Of a stretch of DNA of 49,184 bases, positions 1 to 9,335 are shown piece by piece (position 1 is the stretch's first letter; every line of letters starts with the position of its first letter). The notes beneath the pieces were generated by a model, which did not search any database, was not told where the DNA came from, and saw nothing but the letters and a program-made list of their open reading frames with translations. Position numbers and translations under genes: made by a program. The DNA lies in the NCBI RefSeq assembly GCF_018413525.1, contig NZ_JAHCDD010000044.1, positions 1-49,184 of the forward strand. Reading direction: 5' to 3'. This DNA comes from Acidovorax sp. CCYZU-2555 (GTDB taxonomy: Bacteria > Pseudomonadota > Gammaproteobacteria > Burkholderiales > Burkholderiaceae_C).

Positions 1-1410
1 CAGCTCTATGACGACAGCGCCAGCCTCGCCCAGCAATCGGGCATGGCGCAGATCGAGGCCCTGGCTTTGGAGCTGGCCGCGAACTTCCATGCGGCCAGCG
101 GCCGCAAGGCGCTGGCCGCATCGCTGCGCCGCTGCGCGCGCGCGGCCTGGCTGGCCTGGGGGGCGCGCGGCAAGGCCAGGCAGCTCGACAGCCTGCACGC
201 CGAACTCGCGGCGCGCGGTGAGCCGCCCCGGCCCGCGGCACTGGACCGCCCGCTGGGCTCCATGGACGTGGAAACGCTGCTGCGCATATCGCAAGCACTG
301 GCCGCCGAAAAAGGCCTGGGCCGGCTGGTGCAGACGCTGATGACCATGGCGCTCGAACATGCGGGCGCGGACCGCGCATTGCTGGTGCTGCCGCAGGGCG
401 ACCAGTTGCGCATCGAAGCCAGGGCGCAGACTTCCGAGGGCGCGATCCGCTTCCGGCTGCACAGCGCGCCCGCAAGCAGCGCCGACCTGCCGCTTTCGGT
501 CGTGCACTACGCCTTGCGCACCCGCAGCCATGTGTTGATCGACGACGCGCGCCAGCCCGGCCCATTTTCCACCGATCCCTACCTGACGCAGGCCGGCGCG
601 CGCTCGCTGCTGTGCCTGCCGCTGATGCGCCGCGGCGAGCCGCTGGGCGCGCTGTATCTGGAGAACTCGCTGACCGGCCAGGTCTTCACCAGCGATCGCG
701 TCGCCGTGCTGGCGCTGGTCGCCTCGATGGCCGCGACCAGCATGGAGAACGCCTCGCTGGGCGAAAAGGAGTCGCTGCTGCAGGAAGTGCACCACCGCGT
801 GAAGAACAATCTGCAGCTGATCAGCAGCCTGCTGAGCCTGCAGGCCGCGCGCATTGCCGAGCCCGCGGTGGCGGAGCTGTTCGCCGAAAGCCGCAACCGC
901 GTGCGCTCCATGGCGCTGGTGCATGAGAACCTCTACCGCGCGGGCAACTTCGCGCGCGTGCCCATGGCCACCCATCTGGGCAAGCTCTGCGCCCAGCTGG
1001 GCCAGGTCTACGGCCTGGACGAAGCGCGCGTGCGCATCCACATGCAGATCGATGACACCGAACTGAGTCTGGGCCAGGCCGTCTCCTGCGGCCTGATCGT
1101 CAACGAACTGGTCTCCAATGCGCTCAAGCATGCGTTTCCGGGCGAGCAGCGCGGCAGCATCACCGTGCGCATGCACCAGACGCCGCACCATGGCTACGCG
1201 CTGACGGTGGCCGATACCGGCATAGGCCTGCCGCTGGACATCGAGCCCGCGAATGCAGAAACCCTGGGCCTGCAGCTGGTCGAAGACCTGAGCCACCAGC
1301 TGCGCGCCACGCTGCGCGTGCAGCGCGGCGCGGGCACCAGCTTCGCGGTGGAGTTCCGCGTCGAGCCCGATATTCCCACCCCCCTGAACGCCGCGGAGAA
1401 GCTGCCTTGA
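1..1410 (+). CDS. C-terminal part of a giant multidomain sensor histidine kinase (5'-partial)
   Basis: The reading frame is open to the first base, so the gene begins upstream; the ATG at 43 is probably internal. The first ~70 residues, with the pattern A-W-L-A-W-G-A-x-G-K-A-R-Q-L, match the end of the helical-repeat segment that precedes GAF in the fused Ser/Thr kinase-AAA ATPase-histidine kinase family. Counting from the ATG at 43, a GAF domain spans about 85-230. A HisKA_2/HWE-type dimerisation helix follows with the motif HHRVKNN near 250, where the phosphoacceptor His lies. The ATPase domain has an N-box (NELVSNALKH) and a G1 box (DTGIGLP). The protein should autophosphorylate in response to a ligand of the GAF or upstream domains. 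Its stop overlaps the next gene by four bases (TTGA), which indicates coupling to the REC-containing kinase. The missing N-terminus is inferred from family architecture. Confidence 0.85.
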   Translation, partial: QLYDDSASLAQQSGMAQIEALALELAANFHAASGRKALAASLRRCARAAWLAWGARGKARQLDSLHAELAARGEPPRPAALDRPLGSMDVETLLRISQALAAEKGLGRLVQTLMTMALEHAGADRALLVLPQGDQLRIEARAQTSEGAIRFRLHSAPASSADLPLSVVHYALRTRSHVLIDDARQPGPFSTDPYLTQAGARSLLCLPLMRRGEPLGALYLENSLTGQVFTSDRVAVLALVASMAATSMENASLGEKESLLQEVHHRVKNNLQLISSLLSLQAARIAEPAVAELFAESRNRVRSMALVHENLYRAGNFARVPMATHLGKLCAQLGQVYGLDEARVRIHMQIDDTELSLGQAVSCGLIVNELVSNALKHAFPGEQRGSITVRMHQTPHHGYALTVADTGIGLPLDIEPANAETLGLQLVEDLSHQLRATLRVQRGAGTSFAVEFRVEPDIPTPLNAAEKLP

Positions 1411-2864
1411 CGCCTGCACGCATACTGATCGTCGAGGACGACTTCGTCGTCGCGCGCGACCTGCGCAACCAGCTGCAGCGCCTGGGCTACCAGATCGCGG
1501 GCAGCACGCCGCGCGGCGAAGACGCGGCCGAGCTGGCGCGCAGCAGCCGCGCCGATCTGGTGCTGGCCGACATCCGCCTCGAAGGCCGCATGGACGGAAC
1601 CGCGGCCGCGCGCGAGATCCGCCGGCACTGCGACATTCCCGTGGTCTTCCTGACCGCCTACGCCGACGACGAAACGCTGCAGCGCGCAAGCCTCGCCGAC
1701 CCGCAGGGCTATCTGCTCAAGCCCTTCGACGAATCGCAGCTGCGCACCGCCGTCGAGATCGCGCTGCACAAGCATGCGTTCGACCGCCAGCTGCGCGCCA
1801 GCGAAAGCCGCTTCGCGGCGACGCTGGCCAGCATAGGCGACGCCGTCATTTCCATTGGCAGCGACGGCCGCATCGCCTACATGAACCCCAGCGCCGAATG
1901 CCTCACGGGCGTGCCCGCCGCGCAAGCCGAGGGGCGGGCGCTTGGGGAGGTGTACCGCGTGGGCGAAGACGATACCGGCGTCTCGCTGCACGCCGAGCCC
2001 AGCCTGGTGCTCACCGACGCCGGCGGGCGCGTCATTCCCATAGAGCAATCCGCGTCGCCGCTCATAGACGCGCGCGGCCAGGTCACGGGCACGGTGCTGG
2101 TGTTTCGCGATCTGTCGGCGCGCCGCGCCATGGAGATCGCGCTGCGCCAAGCCCAGGCCGAACTGTCGCGCGCTTCGGGCCTGCTGACCATGGCCGAGTT
2201 CGCGGCCTGCGTTGCGCATGAAATCAGCCAGCCGCTGGCCGCCATCGTCACCAATGCCAGCGCCGGCCTCAACTGGCTGCGCCGGCCCGAACCGGTGCTG
2301 GCCGAAGTGGAACAGGTGCTGACCAGCGTGCACGCCGAAGGAACGCGCGCCGCGGGCGTGGTGCGCGGCCTGCACGCGATCGCGCGCAAGTCGGGGCCCG
2401 AACTCGCCGCGGTCGACATGAAGGCTGCGGTGGAGGACGTGGCGCTGATGATCCGCGACGACCTCAAGCGCCACCAGGTGCGCATACAGCTGGGCCCGTT
2501 CGCCGAAGCCGCGCGCGTGCTGGGCGATCGCATCCAGCTGCAGCAGGTGCTGATGAACCTGTTTCGCAACGGCATCGAAGCGATATCGGAAAACGCCGAC
2601 GCCGGTGGTCTGCTCACGGTGCGCAGCGCACTGCGCGCGCCCGGCGAACTCACCGTGAGCGTCAGCGATTCAGGCGCAGGCATTGCCCAGGACCATGCCG
2701 AGCGCCTGTTCGAAGCCTTCTTCACCACCAAGAAGTCGGGCATGGGCATGGGCCTGGCCATCTGCCGCTCCATCGTCGAAGCCCACCAGGGCCGCATCTG
2801 GGCCGAGCCCAACGCGCCGCGCGGCACGGTGATCTCCTTCACCCTGCCGCTGACCGCCACCTAG
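1407..2864 (+). CDS. Hybrid response regulator/PAS/sensor histidine kinase
   Basis: This 485-residue protein has an N-terminal receiver domain (about 4-120) with an intact site: acidic pair ED at 10-11, phosphoacceptor D55, T83 and K105. A PAS domain follows (about 133-240). The HisKA helix carries H271 in HEISQPLAAI, a form common in FixL-like sensors. The ATPase domain has an N-box near N388, DSGAGI at 421-426 and a GMGMGL G2 box at about 445. There are no membrane segments, so it is cytoplasmic. The start is a TTG inside the stop of the upstream kinase, placed directly before the receiver motif RILIVEDD; no better ATG lies nearby. The arrangement suggests that the upstream HWE-type kinase phosphorylates the receiver, which then tunes this kinase's own output. 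Its ligand and downstream partner are unknown. Confidence 0.9.
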   Translation: MTPARILIVEDDFVVARDLRNQLQRLGYQIAGSTPRGEDAAELARSSRADLVLADIRLEGRMDGTAAAREIRRHCDIPVVFLTAYADDETLQRASLADPQGYLLKPFDESQLRTAVEIALHKHAFDRQLRASESRFAATLASIGDAVISIGSDGRIAYMNPSAECLTGVPAAQAEGRALGEVYRVGEDDTGVSLHAEPSLVLTDAGGRVIPIEQSASPLIDARGQVTGTVLVFRDLSARRAMEIALRQAQAELSRASGLLTMAEFAACVAHEISQPLAAIVTNASAGLNWLRRPEPVLAEVEQVLTSVHAEGTRAAGVVRGLHAIARKSGPELAAVDMKAAVEDVALMIRDDLKRHQVRIQLGPFAEAARVLGDRIQLQQVLMNLFRNGIEAISENADAGGLLTVRSALRAPGELTVSVSDSGAGIAQDHAERLFEAFFTTKKSGMGMGLAICRSIVEAHQGRIWAEPNAPRGTVISFTLPLTAT

Positions 2865-2872
2865 CAGCGAGA

Positions 2873-3514
2873 TCAGGCCGCAGCGCCGGTCAGCCCGCGG
2901 CGCCGGGCCACGGCCGCGGCCTCGGTGCGCGTGCGCGCGTCCAGCTTGGCCAAAATGGCTTTCACATGCGCCTTGACCGTGCCGACGGTGATGCCCAGGT
3001 CATTGGCGATCACCTTGTTCACATGGCCTTCGGCGATGCGCCGCAGCACATCGTTCTCGCGCTGCGTCAGCGCCTGCCGGCCCAGGCTCTCGGCCACGCG
3101 CTGGGCCGCCGACCGGTCCAGATGCAGCTGGCCGCGCGACAGCGCACGCACGCAGCAGATCATTTCCTCGACGGCGCAGCCCAGCAGCAGATAGCCGCGC
3201 ACGCCCAGATCGAGCGCGGTGCGAATCTCGGTCTCGCGGTCCCTGTGGCTGACCACCATGACATTGGCGGTTCGGGCGCTCTGGCCCGGCGCCTGCGGCG
3301 GCAACGACGAAAACAGCTCCAGCGCCGTCTCGTAATCAGCGACCACGACATCGGCCGGCGCGCGCAGCGAAAAGCTGCCCGTTGAAAGAATGCTGACGGC
3401 GAAGTCCTGCTCAGACATCAGCGTGGCCTGCAGACCGGCTTGCACCAGCGGATCCCGGTGGGCGACCGCCACCGCGATAGGCATCTGGGCAACGGCCGAA
3501 TTCCATGCGCTCAT
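2873..3514 (-). CDS. LuxR/NarL-type DNA-binding regulator with a degenerate receiver domain
   Basis: This 213-residue protein has a receiver-like N-terminal domain (about 10-130) and a C-terminal LuxR-type HTH (about 145-205; LTQRENDVLRRIAEGH followed by NDLGITVGTVKAHV). The receiver keeps an Asp at the phosphoacceptor strand (VVVADYE). The usual acidic pair is replaced by His-Arg (AVAHRDPLV), and the usual Lys is Leu (GYLLLGC). It probably does not follow canonical phosphorylation. The ATG at 3514 has a good GAGGAG ribosome site. The gene converges on the two-kinase operon with an 8-base gap between stop codons. It is a plausible transcriptional output of that system, but this is inferred from position only. 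Confidence 0.9.
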   Translation of the reverse strand: MSAWNSAVAQMPIAVAVAHRDPLVQAGLQATLMSEQDFAVSILSTGSFSLRAPADVVVADYETALELFSSLPPQAPGQSARTANVMVVSHRDRETEIRTALDLGVRGYLLLGCAVEEMICCVRALSRGQLHLDRSAAQRVAESLGRQALTQRENDVLRRIAEGHVNKVIANDLGITVGTVKAHVKAILAKLDARTRTEAAAVARRRGLTGAAA

Positions 3515-3623
3515 GGCTTACTCCTCATTGAGACAGGAGCGTAGCAAGCGCCAGGCGAAATGAATATTGTTCCTTCGTATAGCTTGGGGCATGCGGCAAG
3601 CCGTGCCTTGTGCCGTCGGAAAC

Positions 3624-3650
3624 AAAAAAGCCAACCGTGAAGGTTGGCTT
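3624..3650 (-). terminator. Rho-independent terminator downstream of the CAU tRNA
   Basis: A 9-bp perfect stem (AAGCCAACC/GGTTGGCTT, 3628-3636 with 3642-3650) has a 5-nt loop. On the minus strand it is followed by a run of U. It lies about 30 nt past the tRNA 3' end. T residues on the other side make it potentially bidirectional. Confidence 0.8.
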
Positions 3651-3678
3651 TTTCCCAAGCCCGAAAGATTGGATTGTT

Positions 3679-3757
<79 letters not shown>

Positions 3758-3796
3758 TTGACTGGAACGCCACTGGCATTTCAGAAAAACTCAACT

Positions 3797-3824
3797 ATTG
3801 TAGAGCCTAACGGCGATGGCTCAA
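3797..3824 (-). promoter_or_regulatory. Candidate promoter of the CAU tRNA
   Basis: Reading the minus strand, TTGAGC (3824-3819), 16 nt and TACAAT (3802-3797) resemble a sigma-70 promoter about 40 nt before the tRNA. It overlaps the 3' end of hrcA. Confidence 0.45.
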
Positions 3825-4811
3825 GGCATTCGTGACGAGCTTGGACGTGATGTCGACGATCTGGATCATCTTGTCGTAGTGCATGCGCGTCGGGCCGATC
3901 ACGCCCAGCGTGCCGACAATCTTGCCGTCCACCTCGTACGGCGCGCTCACGATAGACAGTTCTTCGAACGGCACGACATGGCTTTCGCCGCCTATGTAGA
4001 TGCGCACGCCTTCGGCCTGGCTCGAGATGTCGAGCAGGCGCAGGATCTGGGTTTTCTGCTCGAACAGGTCGAACGCGCGGCGCAGGTGGTCCATGTCGCT
4101 GGAGAAATCGCTCACCGCCAGCAGGTTGCGTTCGCCCGAGATCACCACGTCGGCCTCGTCGCTCTGCATGGCTTCGGTGCCCACGTTGACGGCCGCCTGC
4201 ATCAGCGCCGCGACTTCGCCGCGCAGCAGTTCGACTTCGCCCTTGAGGCGCTCGCGCACCTGCTCCATGGCCAGGCCCGCGTAATTGGCGTTGAGGAAGT
4301 TCGCGGCTTCGACGAGTTGCGACGAGGTGTAGTCGACTTCGGTGAAGATCACGCGGTTCTGCACATCGCCTTCGGGCGAGACGATGATCACCAGGAAGCG
4401 CTTTTCGGACAGCCGCACGAACTCGATCTGGCGAAACACCGACGTGCGCTTGGGCACCATCACCACGCCGACGAAGTGCGACAGGCTCGACAGTAGATGC
4501 GCGGCGTTGGCGATGACTTTCTGCGGTTGTTCGGCCGGCAGCGCGGGCGCGTGGAAGTCGTCGCGCTGCACTGTCAACATGGTGTCAACGAACAAGCGGT
4601 AACCTTTGGCCGTGGGAATGCGGCCGGCCGAGGTGTGCGGGCTGACAATCAGCCCCAGTTCCTCAAGGTCGGACATCACGTTGCGTATCGTCGCAGGCGA
4701 CAATTCAAGGCCCGAGGCACGCGAAAGCGTGCGTGAACCTATGGGCTGGCCGTCGGCGATGTAGCGCTCGACCAGCGCTTTGAGTAACAACTTGGCACGG
4801 TCATCGAGCAT
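3807..4811 (-). CDS. hrcA: Heat-inducible transcription repressor HrcA
   Basis: This is a 334-residue repressor of class I heat-shock genes, which in the family binds CIRCE operators upstream of groESL and dnaK. The N-terminal winged helix (about 1-75) contains [16 protein letters not shown] at 38-53 and the family motif [16 protein letters not shown]. The long central/C-terminal GAF-like portion ends in the conserved ILGVIGPxRMxYxK region (here [15 protein letters not shown]). Length is typical. The gene is divergent from nadK with only 28 bases between start codons. I see no CIRCE inverted repeat (TTAGCACTC-N9-GAGTGCTAA) in that gap, so autoregulation of hrcA is not supported here. Confidence 0.97.
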   Translation of the reverse strand: MLDDRAKLLLKALVERYIADGQPIGSRTLSRASGLELSPATIRNVMSDLEELGLIVSPHTSAGRIPTAKGYRLFVDTMLTVQRDDFHAPALPAEQPQKVIANAAHLLSSLSHFVGVVMVPKRTSVFRQIEFVRLSEKRFLVIIVSPEGDVQNRVIFTEVDYTSSQLVEAANFLNANYAGLAMEQVRERLKGEVELLRGEVAALMQAAVNVGTEAMQSDEADVVISGERNLLAVSDFSSDMDHLRRAFDLFEQKTQILRLLDISSQAEGVRIYIGGESHVVPFEELSIVSAPYEVDGKIVGTLGVIGPTRMHYDKMIQIVDITSKLVTNALSHRR

Positions 4812-4839
4812 GTAGTGATTTTAATGATGTAATTTCAAA

Positions 4840-5739
4840 ATGACGTCTAAGTTCCGCCGAGTCGCACTGATCGGGAAATACCAGTCGCCCGCATCCAGCA
4901 GCGCCAGCCCCGACAGCGCACGCCACGCCCTGCAGGATATTGCCAGCTTTGTCAGCAGCCTGGGATGCGAAGTCATTGTCGACGCCGATACCGCCAGAAA
5001 CGCCGGCATACAAAATTACCGTTCGATGGATGTCGACGGCCTGGGCGCGCATTGCGACCTCGGGCTGGTCGTGGGCGGCGACGGCACCATGCTGGGCATA
5101 GGCCGCCACATGGCGCACTACGGCACGCCGCTGATCGGCATCAACCAGGGGCGTCTGGGCTTCGTCACGGATATTCCACTCGAAGATTACCAGACCACCC
5201 TCACGCCCATGCTCCAAGGGGAATATGAGGAAGACCTGCGGCCCATGATCCGGGCGCGCGTGATGCGCGGCGATCAGCTGGTGTTCGAAGCGCTGGCAAT
5301 GAACGATGTGGTGGTCAATCGCGGCGCCACTTCGGGCATGGTCGAGCTGCGCGTCGAAGTCGGCGGCCACTTCGTCGCCAACCAGCGCGCCGACGGCCTG
5401 ATCATCGCCACGCCCACGGGCTCCACGGCCTATGCGCTGTCGGTCGGCGGGCCGATGATGCACCCGTCGATTCCCGGCTGGGTCATGGCGCCCATCGCGC
5501 CGCACACTTTTTCCAACCGCCCCATCGTTCTCTCGGATGCCGTCGAAGTGGTGATCGAAGTCGTGGGCGGGCGCGATGTCAGCGCCAATTTCGACATGCA
5601 GTCGCTGGCTTCGCTGTTGCACGGCGACCGCATTCTGGTCACCAAGGCCGAGCACTCGGTACGCTTCCTGCACCCCAAGGGCTGGAATTACTTTGCCACG
5701 CTGCGCAAGAAACTGGGCTGGAACGAGGGAGTGAGCTGA
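4840..5739 (+). CDS. nadK: NAD kinase
   Basis: This 299-residue enzyme phosphorylates NAD to NADP with ATP or inorganic polyphosphate in the cytosol. It has the conserved GGDGT motif at 79-83 with catalytic Asp81. NE/D-type nucleotide-binding residues appear in the NDVVVNRG segment, followed by [20 protein letters not shown]. The ATG at 4840 lies in a short AT-rich divergent gap with hrcA. Its stop is one base before the recN start, so nadK, recN and rapZ probably form one transcript. The linkage to hrcA and recN is common in proteobacteria. Confidence 0.97.
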   Translation: MTSKFRRVALIGKYQSPASSSASPDSARHALQDIASFVSSLGCEVIVDADTARNAGIQNYRSMDVDGLGAHCDLGLVVGGDGTMLGIGRHMAHYGTPLIGINQGRLGFVTDIPLEDYQTTLTPMLQGEYEEDLRPMIRARVMRGDQLVFEALAMNDVVVNRGATSGMVELRVEVGGHFVANQRADGLIIATPTGSTAYALSVGGPMMHPSIPGWVMAPIAPHTFSNRPIVLSDAVEVVIEVVGGRDVSANFDMQSLASLLHGDRILVTKAEHSVRFLHPKGWNYFATLRKKLGWNEGVS

Positions 5740-5740
5740 G

Positions 5741-7405
5741 ATGGGTCTCAAACGCATTGCGCTGCGCGACTTCGTCATCGTCCAGGCGCTGGACCTCGAC
5801 CTGCATGGCGGTTTCACGGCACTGACCGGCGAGACCGGCGCGGGCAAATCCATTCTGATCGACGCCGTGCAGCTCGCTCTGGGCGCGCGCGCCGATGCGG
5901 GCGTGGTGCGCGAAGGCGCGAGCCAGGCCGATATCTGCGCCGAGTTCGAATGCCCCGCACGGCTCAAGCCCTGGCTGGAGCAAGGCGGCTTCGCGCTCGA
6001 AGACAGCCTGCTGCTGCGCCGCGTGATCGACGCCCAGGGCCGCAGCCGCGCCTGGATCAACGGCGCGCCGGCGACGGCCACGCAGCTGCGCACCGTGGGC
6101 GAGCAGCTGCTCGACATCCACGGCCAGCACGCCTGGCAAAGCCTCACGCGTCCCGACGCGGCGCGCGAACTGCTGGACGCCTACGCGGGCCTGCAGACCC
6201 AGCCGCTGCGCAATCTCTGGACTGTCTGGCGCAATGCGCGCCAGGCGCTGGAGCACGCGATCGCCGCGCAGGACAGCGTGCAGCGCGAACGCGAGCGCCT
6301 GCAGTGGCAGATCAGCGAAGTCGAAAAACTCGACCCGGGCGAGGACGAATGGGAAGAGCTCAATGCCCAGCACACGCGGCTGTCGCATGCGCAGGCGCTG
6401 CTCGACACCGCGCAAGGCGCGCTGTTCGCGATCGAAGACGATGAAGCCGGCGGCCTGGCCGCGCTGACGCGCGCGCACGGCGACCTGCAGGACCAGGAGC
6501 ACCTGGACCCCGAATTCAAGGAAATCGCCGAAGTGCTGGCCTCGGGCCTGGCGCAGATCAGCGATGCGCGCCATTCGCTGCAGACCTATCTGCGGCGCAC
6601 CGAACTCGACCCCGAACGCCTGGCCGAACTCGACACCCGGCTGTCGCTGTGGATGCAGCTCGCGCGCCGCTACAAGCGCCTGCCGGCCGAACTGCCGCAG
6701 CTGTACTCCGGCTGGAAGGCAGAGCTGCGCCAGCTCGACGCCGTGGTCGACATCGTGGGCCTGAGCGCCCAGGTCGATGCGGGCTACGCCGCCTATGAGA
6801 AGGCCGCGCGCGCGCTGTCGCAGCAACGCGCCAAGGCCGCGCCCAAGCTGTCGCGCGCGATCACGCTGGCGATGCAGGGCCTGGGAATGCAGGGCGGGCG
6901 CTTCGAAGTCGCGCAGACGACCGAGGAGCCCGGCCCGCACGGCGTGGACGCGCTGGCGTTTCTCGTCGCCGGCCATCCGGGCGCGACGCCCAAGCCCATC
7001 GGCAAGGTCGCCTCGGGCGGCGAACTGTCGCGCATCTCGCTGGCGATCGCGGTCACGACCAGCGAACTGGGCGAAGCCTCGACGCTGATCTTCGACGAAG
7101 TGGATTCGGGCGTGGGCGGCGCCGTCGCCGAAACCGTGGGCCGGCTGATGCACAAGCTGGGCCAGGACCGGCAAGTGCTGGCCGTGACCCACCTGCCCCA
7201 GGTCGCGGCCTGTGCCGATCACCACCTCGTCGTCGCCAAGAAGCGCGACAAGCAGGCCACGACCAGCACCGTCAGCGCGCTTGCGCCCGAGACGCGCGTG
7301 GCCGAAGTCGCGCGCATGCTGGGCGGCGAGCGGCTGTCCGAAACCACCATGGCACACGCGCGCGAAATGCTGCAGCACGCGGTAGTGCCGGCGCGCAAAG
7401 GTTGA
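5741..7405 (+). CDS. recN: DNA repair protein RecN
   Basis: This 554-residue SMC-like ATPase acts in double-strand break repair and cohesion of broken ends. Walker A is GETGAGKS at 30-37. A long coiled-coil middle separates it from the ABC signature ASGGELSR (about 425) and Walker B TLIFDEVDSGVGG (about 450). The H-loop TH is in LAVTHLPQVAA. Length matches the family. The start lies one base after the nadK stop. I see no LexA-type box directly upstream, and any SOS control would have to act from the nadK promoter. Confidence 0.97.
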   Translation: MGLKRIALRDFVIVQALDLDLHGGFTALTGETGAGKSILIDAVQLALGARADAGVVREGASQADICAEFECPARLKPWLEQGGFALEDSLLLRRVIDAQGRSRAWINGAPATATQLRTVGEQLLDIHGQHAWQSLTRPDAARELLDAYAGLQTQPLRNLWTVWRNARQALEHAIAAQDSVQRERERLQWQISEVEKLDPGEDEWEELNAQHTRLSHAQALLDTAQGALFAIEDDEAGGLAALTRAHGDLQDQEHLDPEFKEIAEVLASGLAQISDARHSLQTYLRRTELDPERLAELDTRLSLWMQLARRYKRLPAELPQLYSGWKAELRQLDAVVDIVGLSAQVDAGYAAYEKAARALSQQRAKAAPKLSRAITLAMQGLGMQGGRFEVAQTTEEPGPHGVDALAFLVAGHPGATPKPIGKVASGGELSRISLAIAVTTSELGEASTLIFDEVDSGVGGAVAETVGRLMHKLGQDRQVLAVTHLPQVAACADHHLVVAKKRDKQATTSTVSALAPETRVAEVARMLGGERLSETTMAHAREMLQHAVVPARKG

Positions 7406-7408
7406 TGC

Positions 7409-8290
7409 ATGTCACTTGAAATCGTGTTGGTCACCGGCATGTCCGGTTCCGGAAAATCCGTGGCGCTGCATGCGCTCGAAGACGCGGGCTACTACTGCGT
7501 CGACAACCTGCCGCCCGAACTGCTGGCGTCGTTTGTCGGACTCGAGCATGCGCACCACGGCAACCGCGTGGCCATCGCCATCGACGCGCGCAGCGCCACC
7601 GGCCTGCCGCAACTGCCGGCCCAGCTCGCGCTGCTGCGCAGCCAGGGCGCGGTGGTGCAATCGCTGTTTCTCGACGCCACTACCGGCACGCTGGTGCGGC
7701 GCTTTTCCGAAACCCGGCGCCGCCACCCGCTGTCGGGTGACGAGCTGCAGCACGGCCGCCGGGCGCTGGTGCAGACCATCGAATGGGAGCGCGAGCTGCT
7801 GGCCGACCTGCGCGAGCAGTCGCAGGTCATCGATACCAGCACCATCCGGCCGTCGCAGCTGCAAAGCTATGTCAAAAGCCTGGTGACCCTGCCCCAGGGG
7901 CAGATGACGCTGGTGTTTCAATCGTTCGGTTTCAAGTACGGACTGCCCACCGATTGCGATTACCTGTTCGATGTGCGCATGCTGCCCAACCCGTACTACG
8001 ACACCGAGCTGCGGCCGTTTTCGGGCAAGGACGCCACGGTGCAGGCCTTTCTGCGCCAGCAGCCCGAAGTGCAGCAGATGCAGCAACAGATCGCGCAGTT
8101 CTTCGAGCACTGGCTGCCCCTGCTGGAGCAGAACCACCGCAGCTATGTCACCGTCGCCATAGGCTGCACCGGCGGCCAGCACCGCTCGGTCTATCTGGTC
8201 GAGCAGCTCGCCGCGCACTTCGGCAAGGACTGGCCCACGCTCACGCGCCACCGCGAACTCGACGCGCGCACGGTGGCCGCCGAAATCTAG
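7409..8290 (+). CDS. rapZ: RNase adapter protein RapZ (YvcJ family P-loop protein)
   Basis: This 293-residue protein has a P-loop GMSGSGKS at 10-17. The conserved C-terminal block contains [16 protein letters not shown] and [11 protein letters not shown], which in E. coli RapZ senses glucosamine-6-phosphate and binds the GlmZ/GlmY small RNAs. It sits 3 bases after recN rather than beside ptsN/ptsO as in enterobacteria. The E. coli RNA partners are not universal, so the role here may be the more general control of amino-sugar synthesis or envelope stress. The gene converges on mutY, and the two stops share the bases CTAG at 8287-8290. Confidence 0.95.
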   Translation: MSLEIVLVTGMSGSGKSVALHALEDAGYYCVDNLPPELLASFVGLEHAHHGNRVAIAIDARSATGLPQLPAQLALLRSQGAVVQSLFLDATTGTLVRRFSETRRRHPLSGDELQHGRRALVQTIEWERELLADLREQSQVIDTSTIRPSQLQSYVKSLVTLPQGQMTLVFQSFGFKYGLPTDCDYLFDVRMLPNPYYDTELRPFSGKDATVQAFLRQQPEVQQMQQQIAQFFEHWLPLLEQNHRSYVTVAIGCTGGQHRSVYLVEQLAAHFGKDWPTLTRHRELDARTVAAEI

Positions 8291-9333
8291 CCTTCGCGCT
8301 CCAGCAGCTTTCTCACTGGCGCGGGCAGCCCCATATCGGTCCACTGCGCGCGCGTATACCAATCATCGGCAGACGGCTCGACCGCCTCGACGCGCGCAAT
8401 CACCGGGTGCAGATGCAGATCGCGATGCGTGAGCACATGCAGGAATGCCTCCTGGTGTTCCAGCGCTAAACCGGGCCAGCGCGACTGCACCGCGGCTTCG
8501 AGCGCCGCCGCATCTTCAAACACCGGCGGGCTGTAGAGCCCGGCCCAGATGCCCGTGGAGGGGCGCTTGCCCAGGCGGATACGGCCCTGGCTGTCCTGGG
8601 CCACGAGCAGCCACCAGGACTGCGAACTGCGCTTGAGCTTGCGCGTGCGCACCGGGTAGTCTTCTGGGTTGCCGGCGCGCGCCGCGCGGCATTGGCTGTG
8701 CAGCGGGCACAGCAGACAGGCGGGCTTGCGCGGCAGGCACAGGCTCGCGCCCAGATCCATCATGCCTTGCGTGTAGCGCGGCATCGCATCGTGCAGATCG
8801 AGTTCGCGTGGATCGGGGCACAGATCGGTCGCCAGATCCCATAGCGTGCGCTCGTTGCGCGCCACGGCCAGGTCGGCATCGAACGCCAGCACGCGCGTGA
8901 GCACGCGCCGCACATTGGCATCGAGAATCGGCACGCGCTCGGAAAAGCAGAACGCCGAGATCGCACCCGCGGTCGAGCGGCCTATGCCGGGCAGTGTCGC
9001 GAGCTGCTCGGCGGTTTCGGGAAAGCGCCCGCCATGCAGCGCCATCACGGCCTGCGCGCACTTGTGCAGATTGCGCGCGCGGCTGTAGTAGCCCAGGCCG
9101 CTCCACAGCGCGAGCACCGCGTCTTCGGGCGCGGCCGCAAGGCTGGCAACATCGGGAAACTGCGCGAGAAAGCGCGGGTAGTAACCGAGCACCGTCGCGA
9201 CCTGGGTCTGCTGCAGCATGATCTCGGAAAGCCAGACCCGGTACGGGTCGCGCGTTTGCTGCCAGGGCAGATGGTTGCGGCCATGCGTGGCCTGCCACTG
9301 CACAACGGCAGCGGCGATGGAAGAGGTCGTCAA
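8287..9333 (-). CDS. mutY: A/G-specific adenine glycosylase MutY
   Basis: This 348-residue glycosylase removes adenine mispaired with 8-oxoguanine. Catalytic Glu37 ([12 protein letters not shown]) and Asp138 ([11 protein letters not shown]) fall exactly at the E. coli positions. The helix-hairpin-helix [11 protein letters not shown] is at 114-124. The [4Fe-4S] cysteines C199, C206, C209 and C215 have the C-x6-C-x2-C-x5-C spacing. A C-terminal Nudix-like MutT domain for 8-oxoG recognition follows. The chosen start is a TTG two bases after the stop of the dynamin-like gene. The frame stays open far upstream, but that part is a shadow of the neighbouring gene. Tight spacing implies coupling to the GTPase gene. 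Confidence 0.95.
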   Translation of the reverse strand: MTTSSIAAAVVQWQATHGRNHLPWQQTRDPYRVWLSEIMLQQTQVATVLGYYPRFLAQFPDVASLAAAPEDAVLALWSGLGYYSRARNLHKCAQAVMALHGGRFPETAEQLATLPGIGRSTAGAISAFCFSERVPILDANVRRVLTRVLAFDADLAVARNERTLWDLATDLCPDPRELDLHDAMPRYTQGMMDLGASLCLPRKPACLLCPLHSQCRAARAGNPEDYPVRTRKLKRSSQSWWLLVAQDSQGRIRLGKRPSTGIWAGLYSPPVFEDAAALEAAVQSRWPGLALEHQEAFLHVLTHRDLHLHPVIARVEAVEPSADDWYTRAQWTDMGLPAPVRKLLEREG

Positions 9334-9335
9334 AA

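Noticed and set aside
4812-4839. CIRCE operator between hrcA and nadK
   Set aside because: The 28-base gap has no TTAGCACTC-N9-GAGTGCTAA inverted repeat, not even a degenerate one.
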